A stretch of DNA of 37,424 nucleotides. Origin: Bacillota bacterium. Lineage in GTDB: Bacteria; Bacillota; Clostridia; Lachnospirales; Lachnospiraceae. The stretch lies in assembly GCA_023415055.1 (NCBI GenBank), contig JAEZLZ010000120.1, positions 1 to 37,424 of the forward strand. Direction: 5' to 3'. Of the stretch, positions 8,169 through 16,642 are shown one piece after another (the first letter of the stretch is position 1; each line of letters starts with the position of its first letter). Position numbers and translations under genes: made by a program. Under the pieces are notes generated by a model. That model ran no database searches. It had not been told where the DNA came from and worked only from the letters and a program-made list of their open reading frames with translations.

Positions 8169-10517
8169 TTATTCTGTTTTATTGTCCATAAACACTGATT
8201 TTACCACTTTTTCTGCCGCATGTCCATCTTCCCATTCACAAAATCTATGATAGAATCTATCATATCTTTGTCTATATTCACGAGATACATCCTCTATTCG
8301 TAAAACAGCATCGGCCACTTCTTTTGTTGTATAGAGTAGAGGCCCCGGTACCAGCTCCTCGATGTCAAAGTAAAAGCCTCTGAGGATATCCCTGTAGTTC
8401 TCAAGATCATAGGTAAAAAACAGCATAGGACGCTTCAGATTCGCATAATCAAAGAACACGGAGGAATAATCCGTGATCAGAATATCCGAGATCAGATACA
8501 GCTCTGTGATATCATCGTATTTACTCATATTATAGGCAAAGCCCTTCAGCGAGCTTACATCCAGTGAATCTGCAATGAAATAATGCGTACGCAGTAAAAT
8601 CACATATTGATCGCCTAGCTGTTTTTGCAGTAGCATAAGATCCAACTGCAGGTCAAATTTATATTGACCTTTTCCGTAAAATTCATCATCTCTCCACGTA
8701 GGAGCATAGAGAATGGTTTTCTTATCCTGTGGAATTCCCAGCTTTTTACGCAGATTCGCGGCTAACTTCTCCCTGTCCGGAGCATACATAATATCATTTC
8801 TCGGATAACCAGTCTCCAAAAGCTTATTATCATACATAAAGCATCGGCGGAAGGTCTCACTACAGAAGGAATTTGGTGCAATCAGATAATCCCAGGCTCT
8901 CGACTGTTTATATACCTGTTGTTTGTATTTGGGTGATGCTGAGGTAATATCATCCATATCAAATACAAGCTTCTTTAGGGGAGTTCCGTGCCAGGTCTGT
9001 AAAAATGTACTATTTTTACGCTTTACCGCCCATTCCGGTTGTCTGCCATTAAATACAAAGTACTGGCTCCTGGCTAGATAATAGTAATATAACAGGGAAA
9101 ATCTCTTGATTTTTTTATGTCTAAACGGTATTACCGTATTCGACTTATCTATTACCCAGACATAACGATAATTATCTCCAGCCTTCTTAGCAAGATATTC
9201 ATAGATATACTTTGGACTGTCCGAATAGTTCTTACCGAAAAAACTCTCAAATAAAATTGTATTTTTTAGAATTGGCTTTTTTAAAAATATATGAGTATAA
9301 AGTGCTCGGTAAAGGTTCTTCTTGCTTTTCAGAACTCTTTTCAACTTGCGGCAGGCCAGTTGTGCGGTAACGATCCTCTTGGAACTCTTCACATCATTAC
9401 GTATCAGTGCCCAAAGGATAAATTTATTAAACCCCTTCTGTGCTTTTATCACTTCCGGGTTCATTCGACTTATAATCTTATTCATGAGAATGAAATTATC
9501 TCCCTGCCAGGCAGGATTTCTGCTTCGTTTCAGCTTCGGAGCATAGACTTTAGTGTAATAAGTGATATATTTTCGGTCAAGGAGATTTTTTAAGTCAGAA
9601 TTGCCCGGTATTCTCTGGACGGTTTCATAATAAGCATCTAAAAACTCGTAGAAACGGTCTGGGTCCTTTATCTGGGATAGTGCGGGGAAATTAATCGCAT
9701 CATTATGCTTTCTCTTAATATATCTGGCTGCAAGACATTTGCTGAACCTGTCCGTCTTTGACATTGCTTCCAGAAGAAAAGGTACGTCAGAAAAATAAAC
9801 CAAATTTTCCGGAAACCGAAGCTTATGCTCTTCAATAAAGCTTCTCTTAAACATTATATTTAGCACCGATATGTTGCGTACACCTTTACGCTTCCTGATT
9901 AATATACGGTAGGCATCTGACACATCCTGAGTGGATGATACCTTACTATCATCCTCTGAATCCTCCATACCCTCATGCCCCATTCCAGTGTCATCCGAGT
10001 TCTCATCCTCTTCAGAGCTCTCAGTATTGGACTCTTTATCTGAGTTCTCATTACCATTTTCGGCATTCAGCTGGGCAGAAGCAGCATCACTATCGTCATT
10101 TTCCTCTTCCCCGTTATCCTGTTCCTGCTTTCGAGCTAGAAATACATTTCTGCTGAACCAGGTAGGCTTTTTCTTGCCATAAACAATATCAGCATCGTGT
10201 TCCTTAAGTGCTTGCTCCATTGTTTCTATCGTATTACCATATAGATAATCGTCGCTGTCTAAAAAATATACATAATTACCGGTAGCGAGTTCAAGTCCTA
10301 GATTTCTGGCCGCTGCAACACCGGATTTCTCTTGCAGTTGATATAACGTAATCGATAATTCTTTATAATCAGAAAGACATTCAAGCTCCTTCTCCTCCGC
10401 ATGATCACAGATCAAAAGTATCTCCAGCTCACAGCCGGTTTGCTCCATCAGACTGTCAAGACAATCACGCAGATAAGCTTCTCCTCTGTGAAACGGAATG
10501 ATAATACTTGTTTTCAT
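8169..10517 (-). CDS. Bifunctional GT2 glycosyltransferase - CDP-glycerol glycerophosphotransferase fusion
   Basis: This is a 782-residue, two-domain enzyme. Residues 1 to about 290 are a GT-A family 2 glycosyltransferase (TSIIIPFHRG start, YFLDSDDYLYG with the DxD metal site at 87-90). From about 410 onward it is a PF04464 glycerophosphotransferase (LQTWHGTPLKKL, YAPTWRDDEFYGKG, DILITDYSSVFFDY, WEDGHAAEKVV). Residues 131-199 are a very acidic, low-complexity stretch rich in Glu, Asp, Asn and Ser, inserted within the GT2 domain. I start at 10517 because GGAGG lies 8 bases upstream and the operon promoter's transcript would begin near 10568. It could add a sugar and glycerol-phosphate to the linkage unit. 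It is the first gene of the operon. Confidence 0.88.
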   Translation of the reverse strand: MKTSIIIPFHRGEAYLRDCLDSLMEQTGCELEILLICDHAEEKELECLSDYKELSITLYQLQEKSGVAAARNLGLELATGNYVYFLDSDDYLYGNTIETMEQALKEHDADIVYGKKKPTWFSRNVFLARKQEQDNGEEENDDSDAASAQLNAENGNENSDKESNTESSEEDENSDDTGMGHEGMEDSEDDSKVSSTQDVSDAYRILIRKRKGVRNISVLNIMFKRSFIEEHKLRFPENLVYFSDVPFLLEAMSKTDRFSKCLAARYIKRKHNDAINFPALSQIKDPDRFYEFLDAYYETVQRIPGNSDLKNLLDRKYITYYTKVYAPKLKRSRNPAWQGDNFILMNKIISRMNPEVIKAQKGFNKFILWALIRNDVKSSKRIVTAQLACRKLKRVLKSKKNLYRALYTHIFLKKPILKNTILFESFFGKNYSDSPKYIYEYLAKKAGDNYRYVWVIDKSNTVIPFRHKKIKRFSLLYYYYLARSQYFVFNGRQPEWAVKRKNSTFLQTWHGTPLKKLVFDMDDITSASPKYKQQVYKQSRAWDYLIAPNSFCSETFRRCFMYDNKLLETGYPRNDIMYAPDREKLAANLRKKLGIPQDKKTILYAPTWRDDEFYGKGQYKFDLQLDLMLLQKQLGDQYVILLRTHYFIADSLDVSSLKGFAYNMSKYDDITELYLISDILITDYSSVFFDYANLKRPMLFFTYDLENYRDILRGFYFDIEELVPGPLLYTTKEVADAVLRIEDVSREYRQRYDRFYHRFCEWEDGHAAEKVVKSVFMDNKTE

Positions 10518-10574
10518 AATTTTGTCCTCCATGTATTTTGGAATCATCGCTTCCTCCAGATCCATAGCATAGGA

Positions 10575-10603
10575 ATTATAGCATTTTAAGGGTGGATAGT
10601 CAA
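10575..10603 (-). promoter_or_regulatory. Promoter of the teichoic acid operon
   Basis: On the minus strand the -35 box is TTGACT (10598-10603) and the -10 box is TATAAT (10575-10580), with a 17-base spacer, close to the sigma-A consensus. Transcription should start near 10568, about 50 bases before the fusion gene's ATG. Confidence 0.8.
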
Positions 10604-10757
10604 GTTACGCTCCGTCCTGAGATTCCAAAACTTTCTAATTAATATTATTCTTGCCGAAAATTTTAAATATTAACATTCTCCTTAATAGATTCGTGGTTTG
10701 GACTAGAAATACCGGGGTATTGCTCTCCGTCTTCGACAAGCATCATATCATTAGACG

Positions 10758-10833
10758 AAAAAAGCTTACTCATTGTTTCACCGCAAGCGAACACATTGTG
10801 TTTATATCCGTTTGGGGTGAAGCAATAGTAAGC
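10758..10833 (-). terminator. Strong rho-independent terminator of leuA
   Basis: An 18-19 bp stem is formed by GGTGAAGCAATAGTAAGC (10816-10833) and its near complement at 10764-10782 with one bulged base, followed on the minus strand by six T residues (10758-10763). The loop carries a small secondary hairpin (AACAC/GTGTT). It separates leuA from the teichoic acid operon. The rest of the 10566-10872 gap holds only the operon promoter. Confidence 0.88.
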
Positions 10834-10872
10834 CTTGAATTATTCTCGTTATTATTTATCTCAGTTTCAATG

Positions 10873-12540
10873 TTAGCTCAGTCCCAGGCGATTCAATGCA
10901 CTGAAGATTGCACGGATCGAAGCTCTCGTTATATTCGAACTTACACCGACACCAAAGGTGGTTCGACCACTCTTCATATCAAGCATATGGATGTAAGCTG
11001 CCGCCTGAGCATTTGCTCCGCCACCTAACGCATGCTCGGTGTAATCAAGAACCTTGATCTCGATTCCGAGCTCCTTCATGAGACCTCTCTGCACAGCGTC
11101 AATCGGACCGTTACCGGTAGCTTCAAAGCACTTCTCCACACCGTTAATCGTATAAACAACCTCTGCACTGGTGCAGGATTCGTCACGATCGGTAAGATCT
11201 CTCGTTGTGCATTTTCTAAAGTGTAACGGCTCCTTTTTCTCAAGGTAGCAGGTATTGAATTCATTCATAATCTGCTCCGGAGCAATCTCACCCTGTGTCT
11301 CGGATAATTTCTGAATGACATCTGCAAATTCCTTATGCATACCCTTAGGCAATTTGAAGCCAAAGTAATTCTCCATAATAAAAGCAACTCCGCCTTTGCC
11401 GGACTGACTGTTAATACGAACAATTGGTTCATATTGCCGCCCGATATCGGAAGGATCAATGGGAAGATACGGAACCGCCCAGATGGCACTGTTACGCTCT
11501 TTCATTGCTTTAATGCCCTTGTTGATGGCATCCTGATGGGAACCTGAGAACGCAGTAAATACCAATTTACCTGCATATGGATGTCTTTCATGTACTTTCA
11601 TCTTGCAAAGACGTTCATATGCTTCAATAATATCATTAATATTATCAATATACAGCTCAGGATCAATCCCTTGAGAAAACATGTTGTAGGCCAAAGTCAA
11701 GATATCTACATTGCCGGTTCTTTCTCCGTTACCGAATAAGGTTCCTTCGACTCTATCCGCTCCGGCAAGTAATGCCAGCTCTGCAATCGCCACACCGGTA
11801 CCCCGATCATTGTGCGGATGAACACTCAAAATAATCGAATCACGGTCTTTGAAATTATGGCTCATCCATTCAATCTGGTCAGCATATACATTCGGTGTAT
11901 TCATCTCCACGGTCGCAGGAAGGTTAAAGATGATCTTCTTCTGTGGTGTAGGCTCCCAAATATCCTGTACTGCAGTACATACCTCCAGAGCAAAATCCAC
12001 TTCGGTACCGCTGAAACTTTCCGGAGAATACTCCAATATAATCTCTCCCGGAAAATTTTTCGTATATTCCTTCACGAGTTTGGTACCTTCCATCGCTATC
12101 TGTTTAATCTCATCCCTGGACATGTGGAATACTACATCTCTCTGAAGCGTCGATGTAGAATTGTAAATATGGACAATCGCTCTTTTTACACCTTCCAGCG
12201 CCTCAAAGGTTCTCTTCAGCAAATGCTCTCTGCACTGAACCAGCACCTGTACCGTGACATCCTCCGGAATTAATTTACGATCCACCAGCTGCCTTAAAAA
12301 ATCGAATTCAATCTGAGATGCAGAAGGAAAACCGACCTCAATCTCCTTAAAGCCAAGTCCTACCAGCAATTGAAAGAATTCAATCTTCTCCTCTACGACC
12401 ATCGGCTCAATTAACGCTTGATTTCCGTCTCTTAAGTCCACACTGCACCAGATGGGTGCTTTGTCAATCTGCTTTCCCGGCCACTGTCGCTCGGGTAAGT
12501 CAACCACGGGATTCCTCTGATATCTTTTAAAATTCAACAT
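10873..12540 (-). CDS. leuA: 2-isopropylmalate synthase
   Basis: This enzyme condenses acetyl-CoA with 2-oxoisovalerate, the first committed step of leucine synthesis. It is the long (555-residue) LeuA type 2 form, with an N-terminal HMGL-like TIM barrel (CSVDLRDGNQAL at about 32, metal-binding HPHNDRGTGVA at about 242, GNGERTGNVD) and a C-terminal LeuA dimer domain from about 430 that normally carries leucine feedback inhibition (ALGGGANAQAAAY, TFGVGVSSNI). It stands alone, without leuBCD beside it. AGGAGG lies just before the ATG. The long structured leader upstream suggests attenuation-type control. Confidence 0.96.
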   Translation of the reverse strand: MLNFKRYQRNPVVDLPERQWPGKQIDKAPIWCSVDLRDGNQALIEPMVVEEKIEFFQLLVGLGFKEIEVGFPSASQIEFDFLRQLVDRKLIPEDVTVQVLVQCREHLLKRTFEALEGVKRAIVHIYNSTSTLQRDVVFHMSRDEIKQIAMEGTKLVKEYTKNFPGEIILEYSPESFSGTEVDFALEVCTAVQDIWEPTPQKKIIFNLPATVEMNTPNVYADQIEWMSHNFKDRDSIILSVHPHNDRGTGVAIAELALLAGADRVEGTLFGNGERTGNVDILTLAYNMFSQGIDPELYIDNINDIIEAYERLCKMKVHERHPYAGKLVFTAFSGSHQDAINKGIKAMKERNSAIWAVPYLPIDPSDIGRQYEPIVRINSQSGKGGVAFIMENYFGFKLPKGMHKEFADVIQKLSETQGEIAPEQIMNEFNTCYLEKKEPLHFRKCTTRDLTDRDESCTSAEVVYTINGVEKCFEATGNGPIDAVQRGLMKELGIEIKVLDYTEHALGGGANAQAAAYIHMLDMKSGRTTFGVGVSSNITRASIRAIFSALNRLGLS

Positions 12541-12597
12541 AATAATATCCTCCTAATTAGTATGATTTTTCAGTTTTGCACATTAACCTCACACTAA

Positions 12598-12668
12598 CGT
12601 TGGAGTCGGTAGATCACGCTGTATCTCTTGATAATAAATAACTTGGTATTGTCTACTCGAGTCCCAAC
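12598..12668 (-). promoter_or_regulatory. leuA leader, proximal long hairpin
   Basis: Imperfect arms at 12652-12668 and 12598-12613 (GTTGG, ACTCG/CGACT and GTAGA/TCTAC blocks) enclose a loop of about 38 bases, about 60 bases before the leuA start. There is no T tract, so I do not call it a terminator. Confidence 0.4.
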
Positions 12669-12764
12669 TACATCAGTCCTTTCCTTTTTAATTTTATTTA
12701 ATTTTATTGATATAATTATTAATCCAATCAAATGATAATAAGTACGATTAGCATATTTATATAA

Positions 12765-12812
12765 CCGTGAATAAACGGATAGGGTGCTGCTCCGTTTGGA
12801 GGCTCACCCTAT
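12765..12812 (-). promoter_or_regulatory. leuA leader, adjacent hairpin pair
   Basis: Two helices lie side by side. The first is ATAGGGTG/CACCCTAT (12805-12812 with 12779-12786), capped by an inner CTCC/GGAG hairpin. One base later comes CCGT/ACGG (12765-12777). The stop codon of a 9-residue ORF lies inside the first helix. I found no T-box TGGNACCGCG element, so the leader class is unknown to me. Confidence 0.55.
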
Positions 12813-12833
12813 AGAAAAATCACTATTCATCAT
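12804..12833 (-). CDS. Possible leader ORF of leuA
   Basis: A 9-codon frame (MMNSDFSIG) follows GGGAGCA, a fair ribosome binding site. It ends at TGA within the main leader hairpin. Skipping one base at GGG-TGA-G would open a further frame, EPPNGAAPYPFIHGYINM and a few residues more. It contains no leucine codons, so it is not a classical leucine attenuator peptide. Translation is not proven. Confidence 0.3.
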   Translation of the reverse strand: MMNSDFSIG

Positions 12834-12991
12834 TGCTCCCGGATTGATTAGATTGCTGATTTAACAGCCCAATCTATTGCACAAACACCGGATTAACGCT
12901 TTAATTCATTAAAGCCAATATATAGGAGTACACCACTCGAAAGCAAATTAGCCCCCTGTCGGTTCTAGATCGCTGTCCGCATGGTGTTTAG

Positions 12992-13020
12992 AATATATTT
13001 CAAAAATTAGTAATAAACAA
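12992..13020 (-). promoter_or_regulatory. Probable leuA promoter
   Basis: On the minus strand TTGTTT (13015-13020) and TATATT (12992-12997) are separated by 17 bases. This predicts a leader of about 445 bases before leuA. It directly follows the terminator of the upstream operon. Between here and 12833 the leader also holds a GCTTTAAT/ATTAAAGC palindrome and an AGATTG-CTG/CAG-CAATCT hairpin. Confidence 0.55.
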
Positions 13021-13031
13021 TAGAATAAAGT

Positions 13032-13072
13032 GTCACTATCGTATGAATCATACTACCGTCCACGATAGTGAC
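13032..13072 (-). terminator. Terminator of the cdaA-cdaR-HPr operon
   Basis: A perfect 11-bp stem, GTCACTATCGT with ACGATAGTGAC (13062-13072 and 13032-13042), and a 19-base loop are followed by a modest T-rich tract (ACTTTATTCT). It lies 34 bases after the HPr stop. Confidence 0.7.
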
Positions 13073-13105
13073 CTTCATTATATCATTACGAAAATTCTTT
13101 TACAA

Positions 13106-13384
13106 CTACTTTTTTATAAATTCATCGCCAAGGCCGCATATTATCATATTGCTTAGTATCTTTAGCGCCTCCGATTCATCGGGACCGTCGCAAACCAACT
13201 CAATTTCATCGCCATGCCTCGCACAAGCGCTTAAAACCCCTAACACGCTCTTTGCATTGACCGATTTGTCGCCAAGCCGGATCGTAATCGTAGCTTTAAA
13301 ATCAATCGCTCTGTTACATAAAACGCTAATTGGCCTCAGATGTAAACCTGACGGTATATCAATCAATATTTTCGTACTGACCAT
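13106..13384 (-). CDS. HPr-family phosphocarrier protein
   Basis: This is an HPr-like protein of 92 residues. In the PTS, HPr passes phosphate from enzyme I to sugar permeases and, when phosphorylated on Ser46, serves as a catabolite repression signal. The start at 13384 has AGGAGG 6 bases upstream. With this start the phospho-histidine falls at residue 15 (SGLHLRP, 12-18) and the HPr-kinase serine at residue 46 (NAKSVLGVLS), exactly the canonical numbers. It is therefore not Crh, which lacks His15. Its place behind cdaR, with a 29-base gap, puts a PTS-type protein in the c-di-AMP operon. Whether it is the main HPr of the cell cannot be told from here. Confidence 0.88.
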   Translation of the reverse strand: MVSTKILIDIPSGLHLRPISVLCNRAIDFKATITIRLGDKSVNAKSVLGVLSACARHGDEIELVCDGPDESEALKILSNMIICGLGDEFIKK

Positions 13385-13413
13385 ATGATACCTCCTATCC
13401 TGGGTCATTGATG

Positions 13414-14628
13414 TCACTGATCCGATAAAAAGATACTTACATTCGGGCTGTCTGCGATTGAAGCGAAAGTATCCGCTCCTATCTGCAGCTGAACCGCAAA
13501 GGTGCCTGCATTATAATCCTTCAGATCAATATATGGCTTAATGGAATGTCTGTTCAAACTCTTCACCTCGTCTGCTGTACCTACCACACTTAGGCTAATT
13601 GGTCCTGTGGTGATAAAGGTAAGGTTCATACCCGCAGGTAGGTTTCTCGTCTCAATATCTCCTGGCCATATCGTAATCTCTTTTGTTTGAGCCTTCTCAA
13701 TCGTGATATTGATTACCGCTGAATTGTCATCTCCGGCAAACAGCAGACCCTCTCCTATCAGTTCTTGAAGATTGATCTCCTTTTGAACGTTATCTCTTGC
13801 ATCACTTACATCTTCTTCAACCAGCAGCTCGGAGGTATTCTTGAGTATATCCTCTTTCCCAGCGACTAAAACAGTCTTGGGTTCAAAGTCAATACCAGCT
13901 ACCACATACCCCTGCATCGGTTTACCGATCGTCTTTACTTTCATTTCGATCTCTTTTGTCTGATAGATATTGATATTAATTGATACATAGCTTTGGCTAA
14001 AGGTAAGATTCGAAGTAATCTCATTCCCCTCCTCATCGAATGCCTTCAGCTTTTCATAGCTGCTATAGGACTCAGAAGCTCCGGTTACATTAACCTCTGC
14101 TACAATTTCCTTAATCCGTTCAATCTTACTCTTCGGACCGGAGACCGTGATTATCGTACTTGCTGTTTTCTCTCCGACAAAATGACCCTCCGCGGGATCT
14201 CCCTTAGAAACAACGGTTACCTTAAAATTCTTGTTAACCAGTTCTTCGCGGTTGATCTTCATAACCTGATACAGACCCTCTGTAATTCTTACGTCTTCCC
14301 CATACCGCGGACACTTAATGTCAATCGTCACCGCATTTACATCTGACAATTTTGCGAAATCAGCGGTAACTTCAAAATCAGAAACGGCAAGATTGTCTGC
14401 GATAGAACGTCTTGCCGCTACGGAAAAATCGATTGTAGCGCCTTCGACTACCTCATATACCATATCAAGAGAATTGATTATATCCGCATTCAAAATCTTT
14501 ACCGGAACATTCGAAAAGCTTTTTGGAGTAATGGGATCATCCACATTCGTTATCACTAGCCATAGAATGGCGGCAAGAATAATGGACAGAATTTTTAAGC
14601 CGATGTTTCTAGTCAACTTCTCTTTCAT
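13414..14628 (-). CDS. cdaR: YbbR-domain regulator of diadenylate cyclase
   Basis: CdaR is a membrane-anchored partner that modulates the c-di-AMP synthase CdaA. One N-terminal membrane segment (LKILSIILAAILWLVITNV, about 12-30) is followed by an extracellular region with about four YbbR-type repeats (recurring SFSNVPVKI, ITVSGPKSKI, TVLVAGKEDI and LSVVGTADEV units). The start overlaps the end of cdaA by 20 bases, indicating translational coupling. Its 404-residue length is usual for Clostridia, with fewer repeats than some Bacillus proteins. Confidence 0.92.
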   Translation of the reverse strand: MKEKLTRNIGLKILSIILAAILWLVITNVDDPITPKSFSNVPVKILNADIINSLDMVYEVVEGATIDFSVAARRSIADNLAVSDFEVTADFAKLSDVNAVTIDIKCPRYGEDVRITEGLYQVMKINREELVNKNFKVTVVSKGDPAEGHFVGEKTASTIITVSGPKSKIERIKEIVAEVNVTGASESYSSYEKLKAFDEEGNEITSNLTFSQSYVSININIYQTKEIEMKVKTIGKPMQGYVVAGIDFEPKTVLVAGKEDILKNTSELLVEEDVSDARDNVQKEINLQELIGEGLLFAGDDNSAVINITIEKAQTKEITIWPGDIETRNLPAGMNLTFITTGPISLSVVGTADEVKSLNRHSIKPYIDLKDYNAGTFAVQLQIGADTFASIADSPNVSIFLSDQ

Positions 14629-15487
14629 TCTTTATTCTTCCCTTCCATAATTTTAGTTTCTTAGGTTCTACTGATTTGTGCTGAATATCAAGCAGCTTTG
14701 CTCTCAGATAATCCCCATCGACATTACGGATTAGTTTTCCTCCTTTTGCAATGGATACCTTACCAGTTTCCTCTGAAACGATGATGGTTAAGCTATCCGA
14801 TACCTCACTGATACCAATTCCGGCTCTATGTCTTGTACCTAAGTCCTTGCTAAGCTGCATATTATCCGACAGCGGCAGATAGCAGGTTGCTGCTGCTATC
14901 CTGTTGCCTCGTAGTATGACTGCTCCATCATGAAGAGGTGTATTATGTTCAAATATATTAATCAGCAGCTCACTGCTAATTAAGCTGTCAATATTTATTC
15001 CCGTACTTTCAAAATCATTCAGTGGTGAAGCTTCTTCCATTACTATTAATGCACCCGTCTTTGTTCTTGCCAACTCGAAGGTTGCCCTGACAATCTCGCT
15101 TAAGGTATGGTCTGAGAACTTCTCATTCCTGTCCTTGCTATCATCGAAAGTAATGAAGGATTTTACCAGATTCTTCTGTCCCAGCTGTTCCAGCGCCTTA
15201 CGAAACTCTGGTTGAAATATGATTACAATAGCGATAATTCCGACATTAATCGTATTCTTTATGATCCAGATTATAACATTCAGATCAAAAATTACAGCGA
15301 CAAGCCAAAAAACCATAATAACAACCAGACCCTTAACTAATGTCCAGGCTCTTGTATTCTTAACCCATTTGATGACATTATAAATCAGGAATGCCAGGAT
15401 AAAAATTTCAATGATATCTGTGATGCTGATCTTCGGAATCGAAATCCACACAGAATATTCTCTGATTAAGCTTCTGATTGTCTCCAT
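14609..15487 (-). CDS. cdaA: Diadenylate cyclase (c-di-AMP synthase)
   Basis: CdaA makes c-di-AMP from two ATP at the membrane, a second messenger controlling osmolyte and potassium balance and wall homeostasis. Three N-terminal membrane segments (about 24-92) precede a DisA_N catalytic domain with LHDGAVILRG (DGA at 187-189) and LGTRHRAGIG (RHR at 219-221). Both catalytic motifs are complete. It is followed by cdaR, as is typical; the glmM gene often found next in Bacillus is absent and replaced by an HPr gene. Confidence 0.96.
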   Translation of the reverse strand: METIRSLIREYSVWISIPKISITDIIEIFILAFLIYNVIKWVKNTRAWTLVKGLVVIMVFWLVAVIFDLNVIIWIIKNTINVGIIAIVIIFQPEFRKALEQLGQKNLVKSFITFDDSKDRNEKFSDHTLSEIVRATFELARTKTGALIVMEEASPLNDFESTGINIDSLISSELLINIFEHNTPLHDGAVILRGNRIAAATCYLPLSDNMQLSKDLGTRHRAGIGISEVSDSLTIIVSEETGKVSIAKGGKLIRNVDGDYLRAKLLDIQHKSVEPKKLKLWKGRIKNEREVD

Positions 15488-15538
15488 CTGCCTTCTCTCC
15501 TATTGCAATACTTTTTTACACAGAACATGCTTTATGCT

Positions 15539-16624
15539 CTATTCATCCATTCCATTCTTTCGGTCTGCTTTTGTAGTATTGTTATAATTGAAGTGTTCTA
15601 CATTATCGCTATCAGAATAATCGTCATCATCTTCATCGTATTCCTCTTCCTCTATATCACGGCTGTGATATCCCGTCTTTATCGCATCCTGTGATGCCTT
15701 CTTCACATTGATGTGCTTTACCTTCCTCTGAGGAGTTGTAATACTTACCTTCGGCACTGCTTTCACATAATAATAGTATACATCATCTTCAAATTGAGCA
15801 TGTTCTACTCCCGAATAATCTAAGGTAAGCTTAAAGAAATGCACTACATAGACAATCACACCGGATACCAGTGTACCTAATATCATTGCGAAGATCTGTT
15901 CTGATTTATCAAGGATTATATCATTGATCAAAAAGCCCAGGATACTGGTCAAGGCACCTGCTGCAATAGATATCTCAAAGGCATAGTCAAATTTCATTCT
16001 TCTTACATAGTATACAACGAGTAAGATCATAGCAAAGATTAATATGGTCATGATCATCTGCTTATTGTTCATCAAACCGTCAATAACATCCGTATAAAGC
16101 TTAAGTACGTCATCTACGGAAGGATTCACCTGGACATTCACCGCTGTCTTTACAAGCTGGATGATATAATATACCACCACACCGCAGACCGTGGATACGA
16201 TCGCGACAGGTGTTGCTATGATACCGAGCAGAATCGGGATCACATACGGTATCTTCAAAATGAATAAAATCGGCACCGCCAGAACTACATAACCATATCT
16301 GGGTGTAAACCGCGCGAAAAGGAAGTATAAGATCAATAAAAGGATGATTACTAAAATAGAAAGAATCGGCGATGCATAATATACATGAAGTGCAGTCATC
16401 GCAGTTGCTATTAACACCATGATAGCAGATGGTGTGAAGGCGCTGAGGACTGCCAAGGCTAAAACTACCGGTAATGACTTCAGTCTGGCATCAAAACCGA
16501 TCTCCTGATTAATTGCTATAAACGAGAAAAATGCAAATATAAATTTTACAGCAGGATTAATATATATATCATGTCTTTGATAAAAACTCTTTACTCGTTC
16601 TCTAAATACCAATAATGGCATCAT
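15539..16624 (-). CDS. Polytopic membrane protein with acidic C-terminal tail, unknown function
   Basis: I do not recognise a characterised family. The protein has roughly eight to ten hydrophobic segments between residues 20 and 275, then a cytoplasmic-looking tail. The tail includes tyrosine-rich DDVYYYYVKAVP and the acidic EEEEYDEDDDDYSDSD. The start at 16624 is preferred because GGAGGG lies 7 bases upstream; a slightly longer frame overlaps that site. It sits between a small membrane protein gene and cdaA in one operon, so a role in wall or osmotic homeostasis is a reasonable guess only. It has no ABC permease signature. Confidence 0.75.
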   Translation of the reverse strand: MMPLLVFRERVKSFYQRHDIYINPAVKFIFAFFSFIAINQEIGFDARLKSLPVVLALAVLSAFTPSAIMVLIATAMTALHVYYASPILSILVIILLLILYFLFARFTPRYGYVVLAVPILFILKIPYVIPILLGIIATPVAIVSTVCGVVVYYIIQLVKTAVNVQVNPSVDDVLKLYTDVIDGLMNNKQMIMTILIFAMILLVVYYVRRMKFDYAFEISIAAGALTSILGFLINDIILDKSEQIFAMILGTLVSGVIVYVVHFFKLTLDYSGVEHAQFEDDVYYYYVKAVPKVSITTPQRKVKHINVKKASQDAIKTGYHSRDIEEEEYDEDDDDYSDSDNVEHFNYNNTTKADRKNGMDE

Positions 16625-16642
16625 TTTTGTTCCCTCCAACCC

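Noticed and set aside
3400..10517. Capsule (Wzx/Wzy or Wzt-type) gene cluster instead of teichoic acid genes
   Set aside because: The presence of TagD and three CDP-glycerol glycerophosphotransferases beside the TagGH exporter points to a glycerol-phosphate polymer.
12541..13020. T-box (leucine) riboswitch upstream of leuA
   Set aside because: No TGGNACCGCG T-box sequence or terminator/antiterminator pair with a T tract could be found in the leader.
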